Shown: one piece after another, positions 1 through 11,856 of the stretch | Layout: every line of letters begins with the position of its first letter | How positions within the stretch are numbered: the stretch's first letter is position 1 | Assembly (NCBI RefSeq): GCF_029873635.1 | Contig: NC_080426.1 | Span: forward strand, 58,932,673 to 58,996,672 | Direction of reading: 5' to 3' | DNA from: Malania oleifera | Lineage: Eukaryota; Streptophyta; Magnoliopsida; Santalales; Ximeniaceae | Length of the DNA: 64,000 nt | Translations under genes and position numbers: made by a program | Notes under the pieces: model-generated | The model's database searches: none | The model's input: the letters and a program-made list of their open reading frames with translations, nothing else | Told to the model about the DNA's origin: nothing

Positions 1-327
1 AACTGCTGGAGGATGAAGATGCTGCGGTGGTTGGCGTCGGAGCTTGGTGATGGCAGAGGCTGGAGTGGAGCCGTGGGAGAGTAAGAGAGGGAGAATAAGA
101 TGATCGAGGGGGAGAGGAAACGAGGAAGATGGCGGGAACGGCGAGGCCCCGGGTCGGTGGAGCTGGACTAAAAGAGGTGAGCAAAGAAGGTTTTTTTTTT
201 TTTGTTTTCTTTTTGGCTCCGTGCGCTGCGCCCCCCTCTGTGTTGTGTGTGAATAAGCCTACATATAGGCTATATCCCAAAAACCCTAAAAACCTTTGCG
301 TTTTTGTTTTTTTTTATTTTTATAATG

Positions 328-375
<48 letters not shown>

Positions 376-430
376 GTAAGACAATAATAATAATAATAAT
401 ACTAATACTAATAATCATGGTAATAGTAAA

Positions 431-464
<34 letters not shown>

Positions 465-725
465 GTAATATCAAAAATAATAATAGTAAAGTAATAGTAA
501 TAATACTACTAGCAATAAATAATGAATAATAATAAAAATAATTATAGTAAAGTAGTAATAAAATAAAGACAATAAAAATACTAATAATAATAATAAAAAT
601 AAAATAAAAATAATAACAATAATAATGGTAATACTCATAATAATAATAATAATAATAATAATAACGAAAATAATAAGAGGGGACCCCTTGTTCTACTTGG
701 ATAGGGCAAAAATAGGGTGTCTACA
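1..725 (-). repeat. 3' LTR of the Tat/Ogre-like element, partial
   Basis: Matches 10978-11856 closely, including the segment around the CTATATATAGGC-type TATA box (about 255-275 here, 11235-11255 in the right copy) and the shared GGACCCCTTGTTCTACTTG near the outer end. It differs by having a long AAT run (320-670) and lacking the TCC-rich block of the right copy. The rest of this LTR lies left of the window. Confidence 0.8.
320..670. repeat. (AAT)n microsatellite tract
   Basis: An interrupted run of AAT/AATA units inside the LTR. It gives an artificial poly-Asn/poly-Ile reading frame. The equivalent part of the right LTR has shorter AAT runs (11310-11400, 11560-11600). Confidence 0.9.
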
Positions 726-741
726 GCTGCCCCTCTTTATA
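726..741 (-). other. Polypurine tract of the Tat/Ogre-like element
   Basis: On the minus strand this reads TATAAAGAGGGGCAGC and abuts the LTR start TGTAGACA. This is the usual place and composition of a plus-strand priming site. Confidence 0.7.
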
Positions 742-899
742 GGCTTGGTTACTTCAATGTAACGATAGGAACTCTAATATGTTTTTTGTAGCAACAAGCC
801 TGCAAAAATAAAAGACACCTATTTTAGCCAGGCCACACAACTCCTTATGGCTTTCAGGTTAATCAAGAGTTGTTTATTTCTGCCAACTAGGGGCGATTT

Positions 900-2245
900 G
901 CACTGAATATCAGAATCCAGGCTGAGGTACACAGGGATGGCTTGCTACGAATGTAAGAATCCGAGCCGTAGGGATACAATGATCTGAGCCATGAGACACA
1001 ATGATGGCTTGCTTCGAATGTAAGAATCCGAGCCGTAGGGAGATGAATGATTAGGGGGGGGCACAGCCAGGGTGAAGACAACAATTAGGTGGCTTGCTTC
1101 GAATGTAAGAATCCGAGCCGTTAGGGAATACGATGATCCTAGAGCCATGGGACACAATGATGGCTTGCTTCGATGTAAGAATCCGGCTGTAGGGATACGC
1201 TTCGAATGTGAGAATCCGAGCTGTAGGGATACGATGATCCAGCCGTGGGATACAATGATGGCTTGCTTCGAATATAAGAATTCGAGTCGCAGGGATACGA
1301 TGTTCCAGCCATGCAACACAATGATGGCTTGCTTCGAATGTAAGAATCTGAGTCGTAAGGATACGATGATCTGGCCATGGGACACAATGATGGCTTGCTT
1401 CAAATGTAAGAATCCAAGCCGTAGAGATATGATGATTCGAGCCATGGGACACAATGATGGCTTGCTTCGAATGTAAGAATCTAAACCGTAGGGATACGAT
1501 GATCCAGCCATGGGACACAATGATGGTTTGCTTCAGATGTAAGAATCTGAATCGTAGGGATATGATGATCCGAGCCATGGGATACAATGATGGCTTGCTT
1601 CGAATGTAAGAATCTGAGTCATAGGGATACGATGATCCAGCCATGGGACATAATGATGGCTTGCTTCGAATGTAAGAATCTGAGTCGTAGGGATACGATG
1701 ATCCAGCCATGGGACACAATGATGGCTTACTTCGAATTTAAGAATCCGAGTCATAGGGATATGATGATCCAGCCATGGGACACAATGATGGCTTGCTTCG
1801 AATGTAAGAATTCGAGCCGTAGGGATATGATGATCCAAGCCATGGGACACAATGATGGCTTGCTTCGAATGTAAGAATCCGAGTCGTAGGGATACGATGA
1901 TCCAGTCATGGGACACAATGATGGCTTGCTTCGAATGTAAGAATCCAAGTCGTAGGGATACCATGATCCGAGCCATAGAACACAATGATGGCTTGCTTCG
2001 AATGTAAGAATCCAATCCATAGGGATACGATGATCCGAGCCAAGGGACATAATGATGGCTTGCTTCAAATGTAAGAATCCGAGCCATAGGGACACGATGA
2101 TCCGAGCCACTGGACACAATGATTGCTTGCTTCGAATGTAAGAATCCGAACCGTAGGGATACGATAATCCATGCCATGGGACACAATGATGGCTTGCTTC
2201 GAATGTAAGAATCCGAGCCATAGCGGATACAATGATCCGAGCCAC
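900..2245. repeat. About 20-copy tandem repeat, unit about 66-67 bp
   Basis: Units contain the core ATGATGGCTTGCTTCGAATG followed by TAAGAATCCGAG and GGGATACGATGATCC. The unit length is not a steady multiple of three, so all frames shift from copy to copy. The many overlapping open frames here (up to 246 codons) are by-products of the repeat. In the element's own direction the array lies just before the purine tract, a place where Tat/Ogre elements often carry tandem repeats. Confidence 0.93.
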
Positions 2246-2652
2246 CCCAACGAGTAACAAGGTGTGAAAGCAAAGTTTAGAAAGTGGTTACTCTATTTGG
2301 AAAATGTACTTGGGGTAAGGTCTGAATGTCAATGAATGACTCCTTTATCTTTGGGATCTGTTGCCCCAGTTTCAAAATAAATCAATGTGTGTTTGGGGTC
2401 AGCTGCCCTAGTTTCCAAGTAAATCAATGTGCGCTTGGGGTCAGCTACCCCAGCTCAGATATTAGCACAATAGGAATCTCTCATTCACAGATGTCAAATG
2501 ATCATTTGAAAGTTTATTCAACAAGAGAAGTATGAAGGGTGCTCTATTACTGCTTGTGATGCTAAAATGTAATGATATGTTATTATATGTATGCGTGTTA
2601 CTAACTTATGATGCTAGAATGCAGTGATATGTTGTTATTGATATGCATGCTT
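2246..2652 (-). other. Element 3' untranslated region with GGGGTCAGC repeats
   Basis: Three imperfect units of about 45 bp (2355-2460) share GGGGTCAGCTACCC-like cores. Reverse-complemented, they match 59220-59310 of the plus-strand sister element (CAGCTGACCCC). No coding potential is seen. Confidence 0.6.
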
Positions 2653-4033
2653 GATGCGAACCTCAATCGACACCCGTTGAGACCCAACAAATAATGTTGG
2701 AATGCTTGCCCAAGAAAGCTAAAATTCATATTTTGGATAGATATGAATGGTAGCAAGAAACGAAAGATAAAAGATAGAAAAACCTGATTTTAGAGCCTAA
2801 GCTCTGATACCAAATGATGCGAACCTCAATCGACACGCATTGAGACCCAACAAACAATGTTGGAATGCTTGCCTAAGAAAGCTAAAATTCAGATTTTGGA
2901 TAGATATGAATGGTAGACCTCGACCCGTTGTTTACGACAAACAAGAAGCTTGGTATATAAGACCTCAACCCGTTGTTTATTGTTAAATAAGAACCTCGGT
3001 ATAAGGAAGATTCCACAAACGGTGGTGGAAAGCCGTTTGATAAGTCATTAGTGAACCCCACGGGAAATCCTGATAAGTTTGAATAGTTCTTCAAAGAACC
3101 AAGAAGCAACAAAGCCGCACATTTTTATTCCATTCAATTCAATCATCCTTGTTCCACAATAAGAATGCTTTTATAGGCATAGCCTAGGAGACAAAGCATT
3201 AAACACTTCAAACCACTCTCAACAACTCACAACAACTTACTAAGACTTCTTGCAAGATTACAAATTAGACTCAACAACTCTCAACAACTTACTAAGACTT
3301 CTTGCAAGATTACAAATTAAATATAACACAAGTCAAAGGCAGGCTCAACAACTCAACAATTTACTAAGACTATACAAACAAACAAGTTGTCTTGCATGAT
3401 TACAATAATAACACAAAATTCAAAGAGTCAAATTCCCTATTTGAATAGCACACCATTATTAAGGAGATTAACACATTTAAGCTCCATCAAAAACTTCGAT
3501 TAAGTTTAGTAGACCTTCATATTTCTTTCGACCAAGCTTGGAGTGGCCCATTTTTGAATAAGCCCAAATGTCTTGAATCAGCCCATGAAGTGCTTCCTTG
3601 AACTTCTTAGATTCTACTCTAGTAATAGGCCCAACTGGAACATGCAACGGATCCTTTAACGATGCTTGTTGATTCTCATCATTCCCCCTCTCTTCGAAAG
3701 GATTCGACCTCGAATCCAAGTAATATTGTAGAAAAGAAAAAAAAAATTCTTTTTGCTTTCTTTTTTTTTTTTTTTTTGACGTCTCTGTTTTTTTTTCAAC
3801 TTCGTACACGCCACAAACAAGAATAGCACACCATTAATAAGGAGATTACAGTCATTAAGCAAGATTAGCTCCATCAAAAACTTGGATTAAGTTTATTAAG
3901 CCTTCATCATTCTTTGGGCCAAGCCTGGAGTGCCCCGTTTTTTAATAAGCCCAAATATTTTGAATCAGCCCATGAAGTGTTTCTTTGATCTTTTTGGATC
4001 TCGCTCTAGTGATAGGCCCAATAGGAATATGCT
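2653..4033 (-). mobile_element. Rearranged fragments of another LTR retrotransposon
   Basis: TGATGCGAACCTCAATCGAC occurs at 2653 and again near 2816, with about 100 bp of matching sequence after each. Between them, TTTGGTATCAGAGC (minus strand, near 2800-2813) is a tRNA-Met-type primer site. On the minus strand a purine-rich AGAGAGGGGGGAA tract at about 3684-3700 precedes what looks like an LTR start. A second duplication of about 200 bp (3444-3650 and 3824-4033) repeats the other LTR end. A minus-strand TATAAAAG at about 3168-3176 fits an LTR promoter. The order (LTR part, purine tract, LTR, primer site, LTR part) is not that of an intact element and suggests recombination or deletion. No protein domain remains. 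Confidence 0.55.
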
Positions 4034-4089
4034 AACTTGTGATTTTTTCATTTTTTTTTATTTTTTTATTTTTATTTCTTTTTTATTTT

Positions 4090-4500
4090 TTGTTCAATGC
4101 ATAATGATGCATAAAATGTATGGTAATGCGTGAAATGTAAGGTAACACATAAAATACATAAAAATGCATGATATGTAAGGCAATGGATAAGATGCATGAC
4201 AATGCATGAAATTAGGTAATGCATGAAATGTATGACATTGCATGAAATTTGGGCAATGCATGAAATTTGGACAATGTATGTCATATAGAGTAATGCATGG
4301 CAATGTATGAAATGCATGGCAATGCATGAGATATATAGTAACGCATGGAATGCATGAAATTTAGGTGATGCATGAAATACATGGCAATGTATGAGATGTA
4401 TAGTAATGCGTGGAATGCATGACAATATATATGAAATTTAGGTAATACATGAAATGCATGGCAATGCGTGAAATTTAGGTAATGCATGACAATGTATGAA
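4090..4500. repeat. Degenerate tandem array rich in ATGCATG
   Basis: About twenty short imperfect units of the type AATGCATGAAAT and GGCAATGCATGA. The same motif recurs more sparsely at 6880-7030 of the same element. Minus-strand frames here are rich in His, Cys, Phe and Ile purely because of the repeat. Confidence 0.85.
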
Positions 4501-7500
4501 TCTTTTCTCTCACTACACTTATGATCAATGACCTCATCTTTAATCTCTACATGAAACTCACCGCATTTGAATGGGTCTATAACTGATCTTGACTCAATCT
4601 TCTTGATTCATTCAGTCATGGAAGCGATTGACTCGGCTCAAATGAAAATCACAAAATCTGCCCCAGTTGAATGAACCTACAGCTGATCTTGACCCTGATT
4701 TTATATTCCAATCTGATAAGAAAGCGCTTGAATGGGACTTACTGAAACTCAACTCGAAATTTGCCCCAATTAAATTCATATGCCACCGATCTTGACTTTA
4801 TTGTTGGATTCTTCTTGAATAAAAAGATCTCTAAAACCTGACATGAATTTTGCTTCAATTAGACTGCTCTTTCTCCATAGGAATCTTCTTTGGGTTGCAT
4901 CCTTAGTATTTTAAAATCTCTTTGAAATTTAAATAAATAAACATATAATCAGATGACTCAATCTCAATAGGAATATGGATGAAATGCACAAACTTGCTTG
5001 TCTTTACTTGATTTCCTGTGCTTGTTAAGTAGGAGACAAGTTTTACTAGTACTTTGACACTAATGCAACTTTGCTAACTTAGGGAATCATATCAATGGGC
5101 AAACCATCTTTTTTTTATTCTTTCTTTTTTTCCTTTTTTTTTTCTTTTTTTTCAAACTCATAACCATAATTCTTCCACTGTACCACCACTTTAGAGATTA
5201 TTTCTTACTTATTTCAAGCTTATTTCAAACTCCCTATCTTGAATTATAACTAGTGTCTCATTAAGTAGTCTAATCAATATTCCAATCTCAGGGTGAACCT
5301 TAAGACACGGGACAAAATGTAGGCTTAGGATTTAGGTTTCACCAAGAACGAGGAAACTAAGGCTAAAAAATCCCCTCCTATAATAAAAATTTCTGCCCAG
5401 TTTGTGGTGCAGTATTCGCAAAGTGTTGATTGAACTTGTCATTTGAACAAGCTGTCTACGCACCTTTTCAGGATCAGGTCATTATGTAATTCAGAATCAA
5501 CATCGAGTCTGACAAATCACTTGAGACAATAACATATACCAATCTGGTCAGGACTTTCATTTGGACCATAATGTAGGCTAGGGGTATGGGTTAAAGAAGA
5601 AAAGAGTTAAATAAAACTCAAAATCATCAATTTCATCAAGGGTAATTTGGTGAAAGATCACATGTGTAGTATGTTCCTTATTTTTATTTCTTCTTCCTTT
5701 TCTTCTTCTTTTTCTTTCTCCTTTTTTCTTTTTCTTTTTTCATCATGTTCTCCTTTTACCACAACTTTTGCTTTTCTTTTTATGAAGGAATATTTACTTC
5801 ATTTTCATTTGAATTCTATTTGGGACTAATGTTTTTTAAAACTGCCCCAATGTGGGGTATGATCCTTTAATAGGTCATTTAAGAAAAGAATTTTTTAGGC
5901 TCAAAATAGGCTTGCAAGGGATTTCTTCTTTGACTTTCTTCTAGTTAGCAGAAAAATAGTTTGCCATCATTTTGGTAGTGATCATTGCCTCAAATGACTT
6001 GTCAAACACTAGGAGATCCAAACCCAGGTTGAATTTTTGGTGAACTAACTTTTAAGAAAAAGCTGGTTTAACATTTAGGCTCAACTTGGTTAACAAATGA
6101 TAAATCATTGTTTGGTTCTTTTTTAGGGATACTAGTCGACCAAGGATGGCTACCCCTCATTTGATCAGAATATAATCATCATACCTTTAAGGCACCAATC
6201 ATAACTTAGATAATAAAGACAGGATACTTTTTCATCGATTTTATCAAACAAATGTAGGACCAAACTTGATAAGTCATTTCTGTATATTTCTCCTACAACT
6301 CTTCATCATTTTGAAATCCACATCCCACCAAGCTCCTTGACAACATCTTGAAGTGGCATTCTCTACTTCATCTTGGAGGCTTTTCCTTCATCTACTTTTT
6401 TTTTTGCCCCATTGAATAGACCCCTGAAATCAACTCATGGTCCCAAGTCCTTTGTACTGATAAAATTATTCCCTATGTCACACAAAATGCAAGCAAAAAG
6501 AGACAAAATTTGGCATAAGGTGATGATCCAAGGAGGATGAAATGAGATGAGACTGAAAGACATTCTTATTTCGTTCAATTTCAAAAATGATTTAAATGAA
6601 AAGCATGGATGCATTCCTCTTGTTATCACCCTTAGGTGATCAAGCGTATCATTTCTATATCTTGTGAGCTCACTTCTAAAGTTGAATACCAATCAATCTT
6701 TCAACCTGATGACATTTATTACATTCCTAGCAACGGGTCCCCATGATCCTAACCTTTTTCTGTAGAGAGATCATATTGCTCTACTCAATATTGGAATCAA
6801 AGATCTTTAACTTTGCCACCTTGGCCTATGATTTTGCAGACAATTGGAATATGATTATTGACCTATTGGAGATGACTATGCATGCATGGTTATGAAATTG
6901 AACATGGAATGATTATGTTATGCTGTGGGTGTTTATGCATGGGTGTAACTAGTGCCCAAATGCATACCAATAGGGATATGAACATGTATGCAACCTATCG
7001 TGCATGACTATGCATGAAATGAAGTGCGCGAATGCGATGTAACCTAAATAACTACTTTTCCAGAATTCTGGAAAAATCCCACTAATGAAAGATTTCAAGA
7101 TCAAGACGACCATTGATGGGCCACGGTTTTAATTCAATTCTTCCCTTAACCATTCCTTTCCTTGATGACTATCCATATATCTCAGATTCTATGAAGAGTT
7201 AGATTATGATCTGAGGTTGGGGTTGACCCAGGCTAGTCAATCCATTAGATTTGTTCAATGCAGGCTTGTGGACTTTAGTATGCGCATGGAACTCGAGTAT
7301 TTTGAAATATGGGCTTCAATGTATTTCATAATGGGATTAGGCCCTAGTTGAAAAGAAATTGGGCTTGGATTACTTGAAAAATGTTAGCCCAAATTTTTAG
7401 CCAATGGGGTCGAAGCCCTCTTTTGAAATCTGGGTTTGACCCTTTCTGAAAATCAGGCCTGGGCTGAGTTTTTGTTTAGGAAAAGGTTGGGCCCAAGTTT

Positions 7501-7599
7501 GTTTTTAAAGAATTGGGCCTGAGTTATTTGAAAAGGGTTAGGCCGACCCATATTTTAAAATACTTGGGACAAGTTCTTCATTTTTTGAAAGGATGGGTC
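4501..7599 (-). other. Non-coding internal region of the Tat/Ogre-like element
   Basis: Reverse-complemented, about 5850-6190 aligns with 57545-57890 of the plus-strand sister element. Shared landmarks are GATCAAATGA, CATCCTTGGTCG, AAAGAACCAA and GGATCA(T/C)ACCCCACA. This identifies it as the conserved region downstream of gag. At 7260-7570 there are spaced GGGCTTGG/TTGAAAA units. Small open frames are isolated and unlike known proteins. I see no gene here. Confidence 0.6.
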
Positions 7600-7990
7600 A
7601 TGGTCTCATTATTGGAATTTTTCTGAATACTGGCTAAATAGTATGTAAGTCTAAAATGGATGCAAAATGCATGGTATAATACAAGGTATCTCACAACATA
7701 TATACAACATGCCATACGTGGAGAAGGATATGGTTCCTGTCCCGCCCCAGGGTACGTACGTATATACAAGTAAAACTATATACAAGTATGTGTGGGTAGC
7801 CCCTAATCCCTATTGATAAAAAGGCTCCCAGTTTGGAATTTCATCCTCCCCCATAGGGGTCCAGATAAAACCCGCACTGAGCGGAGTGGTTCGCGGGTCC
7901 CATCAAGCTCTGCCACGAAGGGACTGACGCTCTTACACTCCTATCTAAACCTAGTAAGGAAAGCTCGAGTATAGAGCATGAAAGTGTGTG
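7600..7990 (-). other. Conserved untranslated leader block of the element
   Basis: On the minus strand this matches two tandem blocks in the sister element (54466-54830 and 54979-55290). Shared pieces include GTGTGAATTCA-like, GAGCTTTCC, GATGGGACCC, AACCACTCCGCT and ACCTCTGTGAGG-like sequences. The block lies between primer site and gag in the sister element, so it is probably leader RNA sequence. Confidence 0.65.
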
Positions 7991-8279
7991 AATTCAAATT
8001 TAGCCAAATCCCACTACCCCACATGCATGTCACACATTTATTCACAATTAATCACATGCTTATTCAAACACCCATGGAAACAAATATTTTCATTAAAGTA
8101 AGGATATTTTCAAGCATGGAAACTAAATGTTTACATTAAATCTAGACTATTTACAAATATAGTAACAAAATCTCACATTAAGTCAAGTATATTCACATAT
8201 ATGGGGACTAAATACATTAATTAAAGATATCTACATACATGTTAACTAAATATTCACAATAACCAATGACATCTACCTA

Positions 8280-9120
8280 TATAGAAACTGAATATTCACA
8301 TTAATGAGGCGTATCTATCTATATGGGAAGTAATATTCGCATTAATGAGGGTATGTACCTATATGGGAAATAATATTCACATTAATGAGGGTATCTACAT
8401 ATATAGGATGTAATATTCACATTAATAAAGGGTATCTACCTATATGGGAAGTAATATTCATATTAATGAGGGGTATCTATCTATATGGAAAGTAATATTC
8501 ACATTAATGAGGGTATCTACCTATATGGGAAGTAATATTCACATTAATGAGGGTATCTACCTATATGGGAAGTAATATTCACATTAATAAATGGTATCTA
8601 CCTATATGGGAAGTAATATTCACATTAATGAGGGGTATCTATCTATATGGGAAGTCATATTCACAGTAATGATTGTATCTACCTATATGGGAAGTAATAT
8701 TCACATTAATGAGGGGTATCTATCTATATGGAAAGTAATATTCACATTAATGAGGGTATCTACCTATATGGGAAGTAATATTTACATTAATTAAGGACAC
8801 ATACCTATATGGAAACTAAATATTCACATAATGAAGGATACATGCCTCTATGGAAACTAAATATTCACATAATTAATGATACATACCTATATGGAAATTA
8901 AAAATATTCACATAATTAAGGATACATACCTATATGAAAACTAAATATTCACATAATTAAGGATACATACTTATATGGAAACTAAATATATACGTTGATT
9001 AAGGATATCTACCTATATGGAAATCAAATATATACATTAATTAAGGGCATCTATCTATATGGAAACTAAATATTCATATTAATTCCAAGATATCTACAAC
9101 TATGGAAATATATATATTTA
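8280..9120. repeat. Tandem repeat, unit about 36-39 bp
   Basis: Roughly 20 units with the core CTATATGGGAAGTAATATTC followed by ACATTAATGAGGG. Units toward the right end are more divergent (CTATATGGAAACTAAATATT). It lies within the leader of the minus-strand element near the primer site. No coding function. Confidence 0.92.
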
Positions 9121-9264
9121 CTAAGTCAAACAGGTTATAATTTTAACAAATTACATTATTCAAATATGGAGGTATTTTATTTACAAAATAAAATGGAGTA
9201 ATTAAAAGACTTAATAAATTTAAATTGGGATAATTCCTAATTAATTATTGGCACGAATCTCAAA

Positions 9265-9288
9265 TGTCCCCAGTGGAGTCGCAAAAGT
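9265..9288 (-). other. Primer-binding site, Tat/Ogre type
   Basis: On the minus strand, TTTTGCGACTCCACTGGGGA directly follows the LTR end (...CACGACA). The GCGACTCCACTGGGGA sequence is the form I know from Tat/Ogre-lineage Gypsy elements. Confidence 0.7.
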
Positions 9289-11856
9289 TGTCGTGACGTC
9301 CCCGGAGCACTTGTGCCCCGAGGTGGGCGAAATAAAAATGTGATTTAAATTTTCAAGAAACATAAGGAATATCGGAGTCGCCACTAACCTTTTAGTGTAG
9401 TTAGAACACATGATTACTATCCCGTTAAGGGTAGAATGAATCTATGTTACCAAAGTTGGGGTCGGGCGTTCGGTTACGCGAGGGAAAGGTACGAGCACCC
9501 CCCACGCACCCGTTCTTATGAACGGTACATAATTTATTTAGAATTATCCCTAAGTTAATCTAATAAGTCTTTCAAATTACTCCTCTATTAGTGGATTACA
9601 AATATACATGCAATATAAATAAATAAATAATACAAGAATATACGTAATATATAAATATATACATATTCCCTCATAACTAAGGGTACGTAAAGCCCGAAAG
9701 CTTATACCCTTGCATTAAAATCATAGGGATAAAAAATCGAGAAAATAGTTAAGAAAATACGCTCCCAAATTTTGGAAATCTGATAGGTTTTTCTTATAGG
9801 AAAATACTAATATGAGAGGTTTTAATATATGGTAACAGGGTAATAAGCAACACATACCTATTAAAATATTACGAATGTCAAAATAAGCAATAAAATAACA
9901 TAATACTATAAAATTAAATACTAGATATAACCTATAATATAATAAGCAAAACAATAAAGTATATAACCACCACAACACCGTAATACTAAATACTAGATAT
10001 AACATATAATACATTAAGCCTAAAGTATATAACTACAATAATACCAAAACACTAAATACTAGATACAACCTATAATATAATAAACATAATAATAAAGCAT
10101 ATAACCACAATAACACCATAATACTAAATACATAGATATAACATATAATACCCTAAGCATAAAGTATATAACTACAATAATACCATAATACTAAATACTA
10201 GATATAACCTCTACTATAATAAGCACAATAATAAAGTATATAACCACAATAACACCATAATATTAAATACTAGATATAACATATAATATACTAAGCATAA
10301 AGTATATAACTATAATAATAATAATAAAGAGGACAAACATGAATATTAATTACAAGAACAAATATCATAAATAAAAACAATAAAAATTTAAATATGAATA
10401 AAAATCCTGCACCCATTAAGAATAAATCAATTAGTATTTAATATGCATAAACAAAAACAATAAAAATTTAAATATGAACAAAAAATCCTGCACTCAAGAA
10501 GAATAAATCAATTAGTATTTAATATGCATAAAAAAAACAATAAAAATTTAAATATGAACAAAAATCCACAGGCCGTCGGAGTTGTAGAGGGTGGAGACTG
10601 GTTCGTGGATGGCTGGAGCAGCTATGGGGTCTAGGACTTGCAGCAATAGCTGCAGAAGGGGCTCGGTTGTGCTGGTGTTGCAGTGGCTGTGGGTGCGTGG
10701 ATGTGGCTGGCTCACATACGGTGGTTGTGGCATGGGTGGTTGCTGGAGAAGATGATGACGGAGCCGCGAGAGAGAGACGTGGCCTGTCGGAGTGTGGCGG
10801 CGATAGCGTGGCGCCGATGGCGACAGCATGGTCCTGCGGTGGCGAGGACGCTCTGAAGACAGCGATGAATGGTGTTTTGGATTGTTTGGGTTATTTGTTG
10901 GGGCTGTGCAGCAAAGCTTCCAGAAGGTGGCCGAAGTTCCTGGAGGACGGCGATGGAATGTTCAGTTGTTGGTGGTAACTGCTGGAGGATGAAGATGCTG
11001 TGGTGGCTGGCGTTAGAGGTTGGTGATGGCAGAGTATGGAGCGGAGCTGTGGGAGAGTAAGAGAGGGAGAATAAGATGATCGAGGGGGAGAGGAAACGAG
11101 GAAGATGGCTGGAACGGCGAGGCCCCAGATCGGTGGAGCTAGACTGAAAGAGGTGAGCAAAGAAGGTTTTTTTTTTTTGTTTTCTTTTGGCTCCGTGCAC
11201 TGTGCGCTGCACCCCCGTCTGTGCTGTGCGTGAATAGGCCTATATATAGGCTATATCCCAAAAACCCTAAAAGCCTTTTTTTTTTGTTTTTTTTTTTCTT
11301 TTTATAATGATAATAATAATTATAATAATAATAATAATAGTAAGACAATAATAATCCTATAATAATAATCTTTAATAATAATAATAATAATAATCATGTC
11401 CTCCTGTCTCCTCCTCCTGTTCCCTCCTCCTCCTGTCTCCTCCTCCTGTTTCCTCCTCCTCCTGTCTCCTCCTCCTGTTCCCTCCTCCTCCTGTCTCCTC
11501 CTCCTGTTCCCTCCTCCTCCTCCTCCTCCTCCATCCCCGTCCTCCTCCCCCCTCCTCCTCTAATAATAATTAATAATAATAATAATAATAATATAATAAA
11601 AGTCCCGTCCTCGTCCTCCTCCTACTGCCCTACATAATGACCTCCTCCTCCCCCTTCCTCTTCCCGTCGTCCTCCCTCCCGCTCCTCCCCCTCCTCCTCC
11701 TCCTCCTCCCTCCCCCTCCCCTCCTCCCCCTCCTGGTCCTCCTCCCCCTCCTCCATCCCTCCTCCTCCTCCCCCTCCTCCTCCGGTCCTACCTCCTCCTC
11801 CCCCCACGGGGACCCCTTGTTCTACTTGCCACTGCGGCCCCCCTCCTGTGTCTACA
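9289..11856 (-). repeat. 5' LTR of the Tat/Ogre-like element (2568 bp)
   Basis: Bounded by TG at 9289 and CA at 11856. The inner end (9300-9540) is homologous to the end of the LTR at 49656-54171. Shared pieces on the minus strand are CCCTCGCGTAAC, GATAGTAATCA/GATAGTAGTCA and AAAAGGTTAGTGGCGA. Positions 9840-10330 hold repeated ACTAGATATAACMTATAATA units. Positions 10548-11130 are GC-richer and give several overlapping but unconvincing frames. A minus-strand TATA-type site lies near 11235-11255. Confidence 0.8.
11398..11808. repeat. (TCC)n-rich low-complexity expansion
   Basis: A polypyrimidine block of TCC, CTCCTCCTG and CCCTCC units, absent from the corresponding place in the left LTR (about 660-680). 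It produces artificial Ser/Leu/Pro-rich and Gly/Glu-rich frames. Confidence 0.9.

Larger units (their letters stand above)
1..11856 (-). mobile_element. Tat/Ogre-like LTR retrotransposon, non-autonomous, left end outside window
   Basis: Bases 1-725 repeat the outer part of 9289-11856 in the same orientation, so these are the two LTRs of one minus-strand element. Read on the minus strand, a purine tract (AAAGAGGGGCAGC) sits directly before the left LTR, which starts TGTAGACA at 725. The right LTR starts with the same TGTAGACA at 11856 and ends ...ACA at 9289, where a primer-binding-type sequence follows. The 8.5 kb internal part has no gag or pol reading frame that I can recognise. It holds a leader (7600-7990) and a 3' untranslated region (2300-6200) that both match the plus-strand element at 49656-59400. 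It is therefore a protein-less member of that family. The lineage call rests on the primer site and the end-of-LTR sequence, both of Tat/Ogre type. Confidence 0.8.

Noticed and set aside
129-494. 121-codon frame with long Asn and Ile runs
   Set aside because: It is a read-through of an AAT microsatellite inside an LTR.
945-2273. Several overlapping open frames of up to 246 codons with repeated ILTFEASHHCVPW-type segments
   Set aside because: They are produced on several frames at once by the 66-67 bp tandem repeat, and the unit length shifts the frame from copy to copy.
10548-11212. Overlapping frames on both strands in the GC-richer part of the LTR
   Set aside because: No domain is recognisable, frames conflict on opposite strands, and the homologous left LTR (1-250) does not keep the same full frames.
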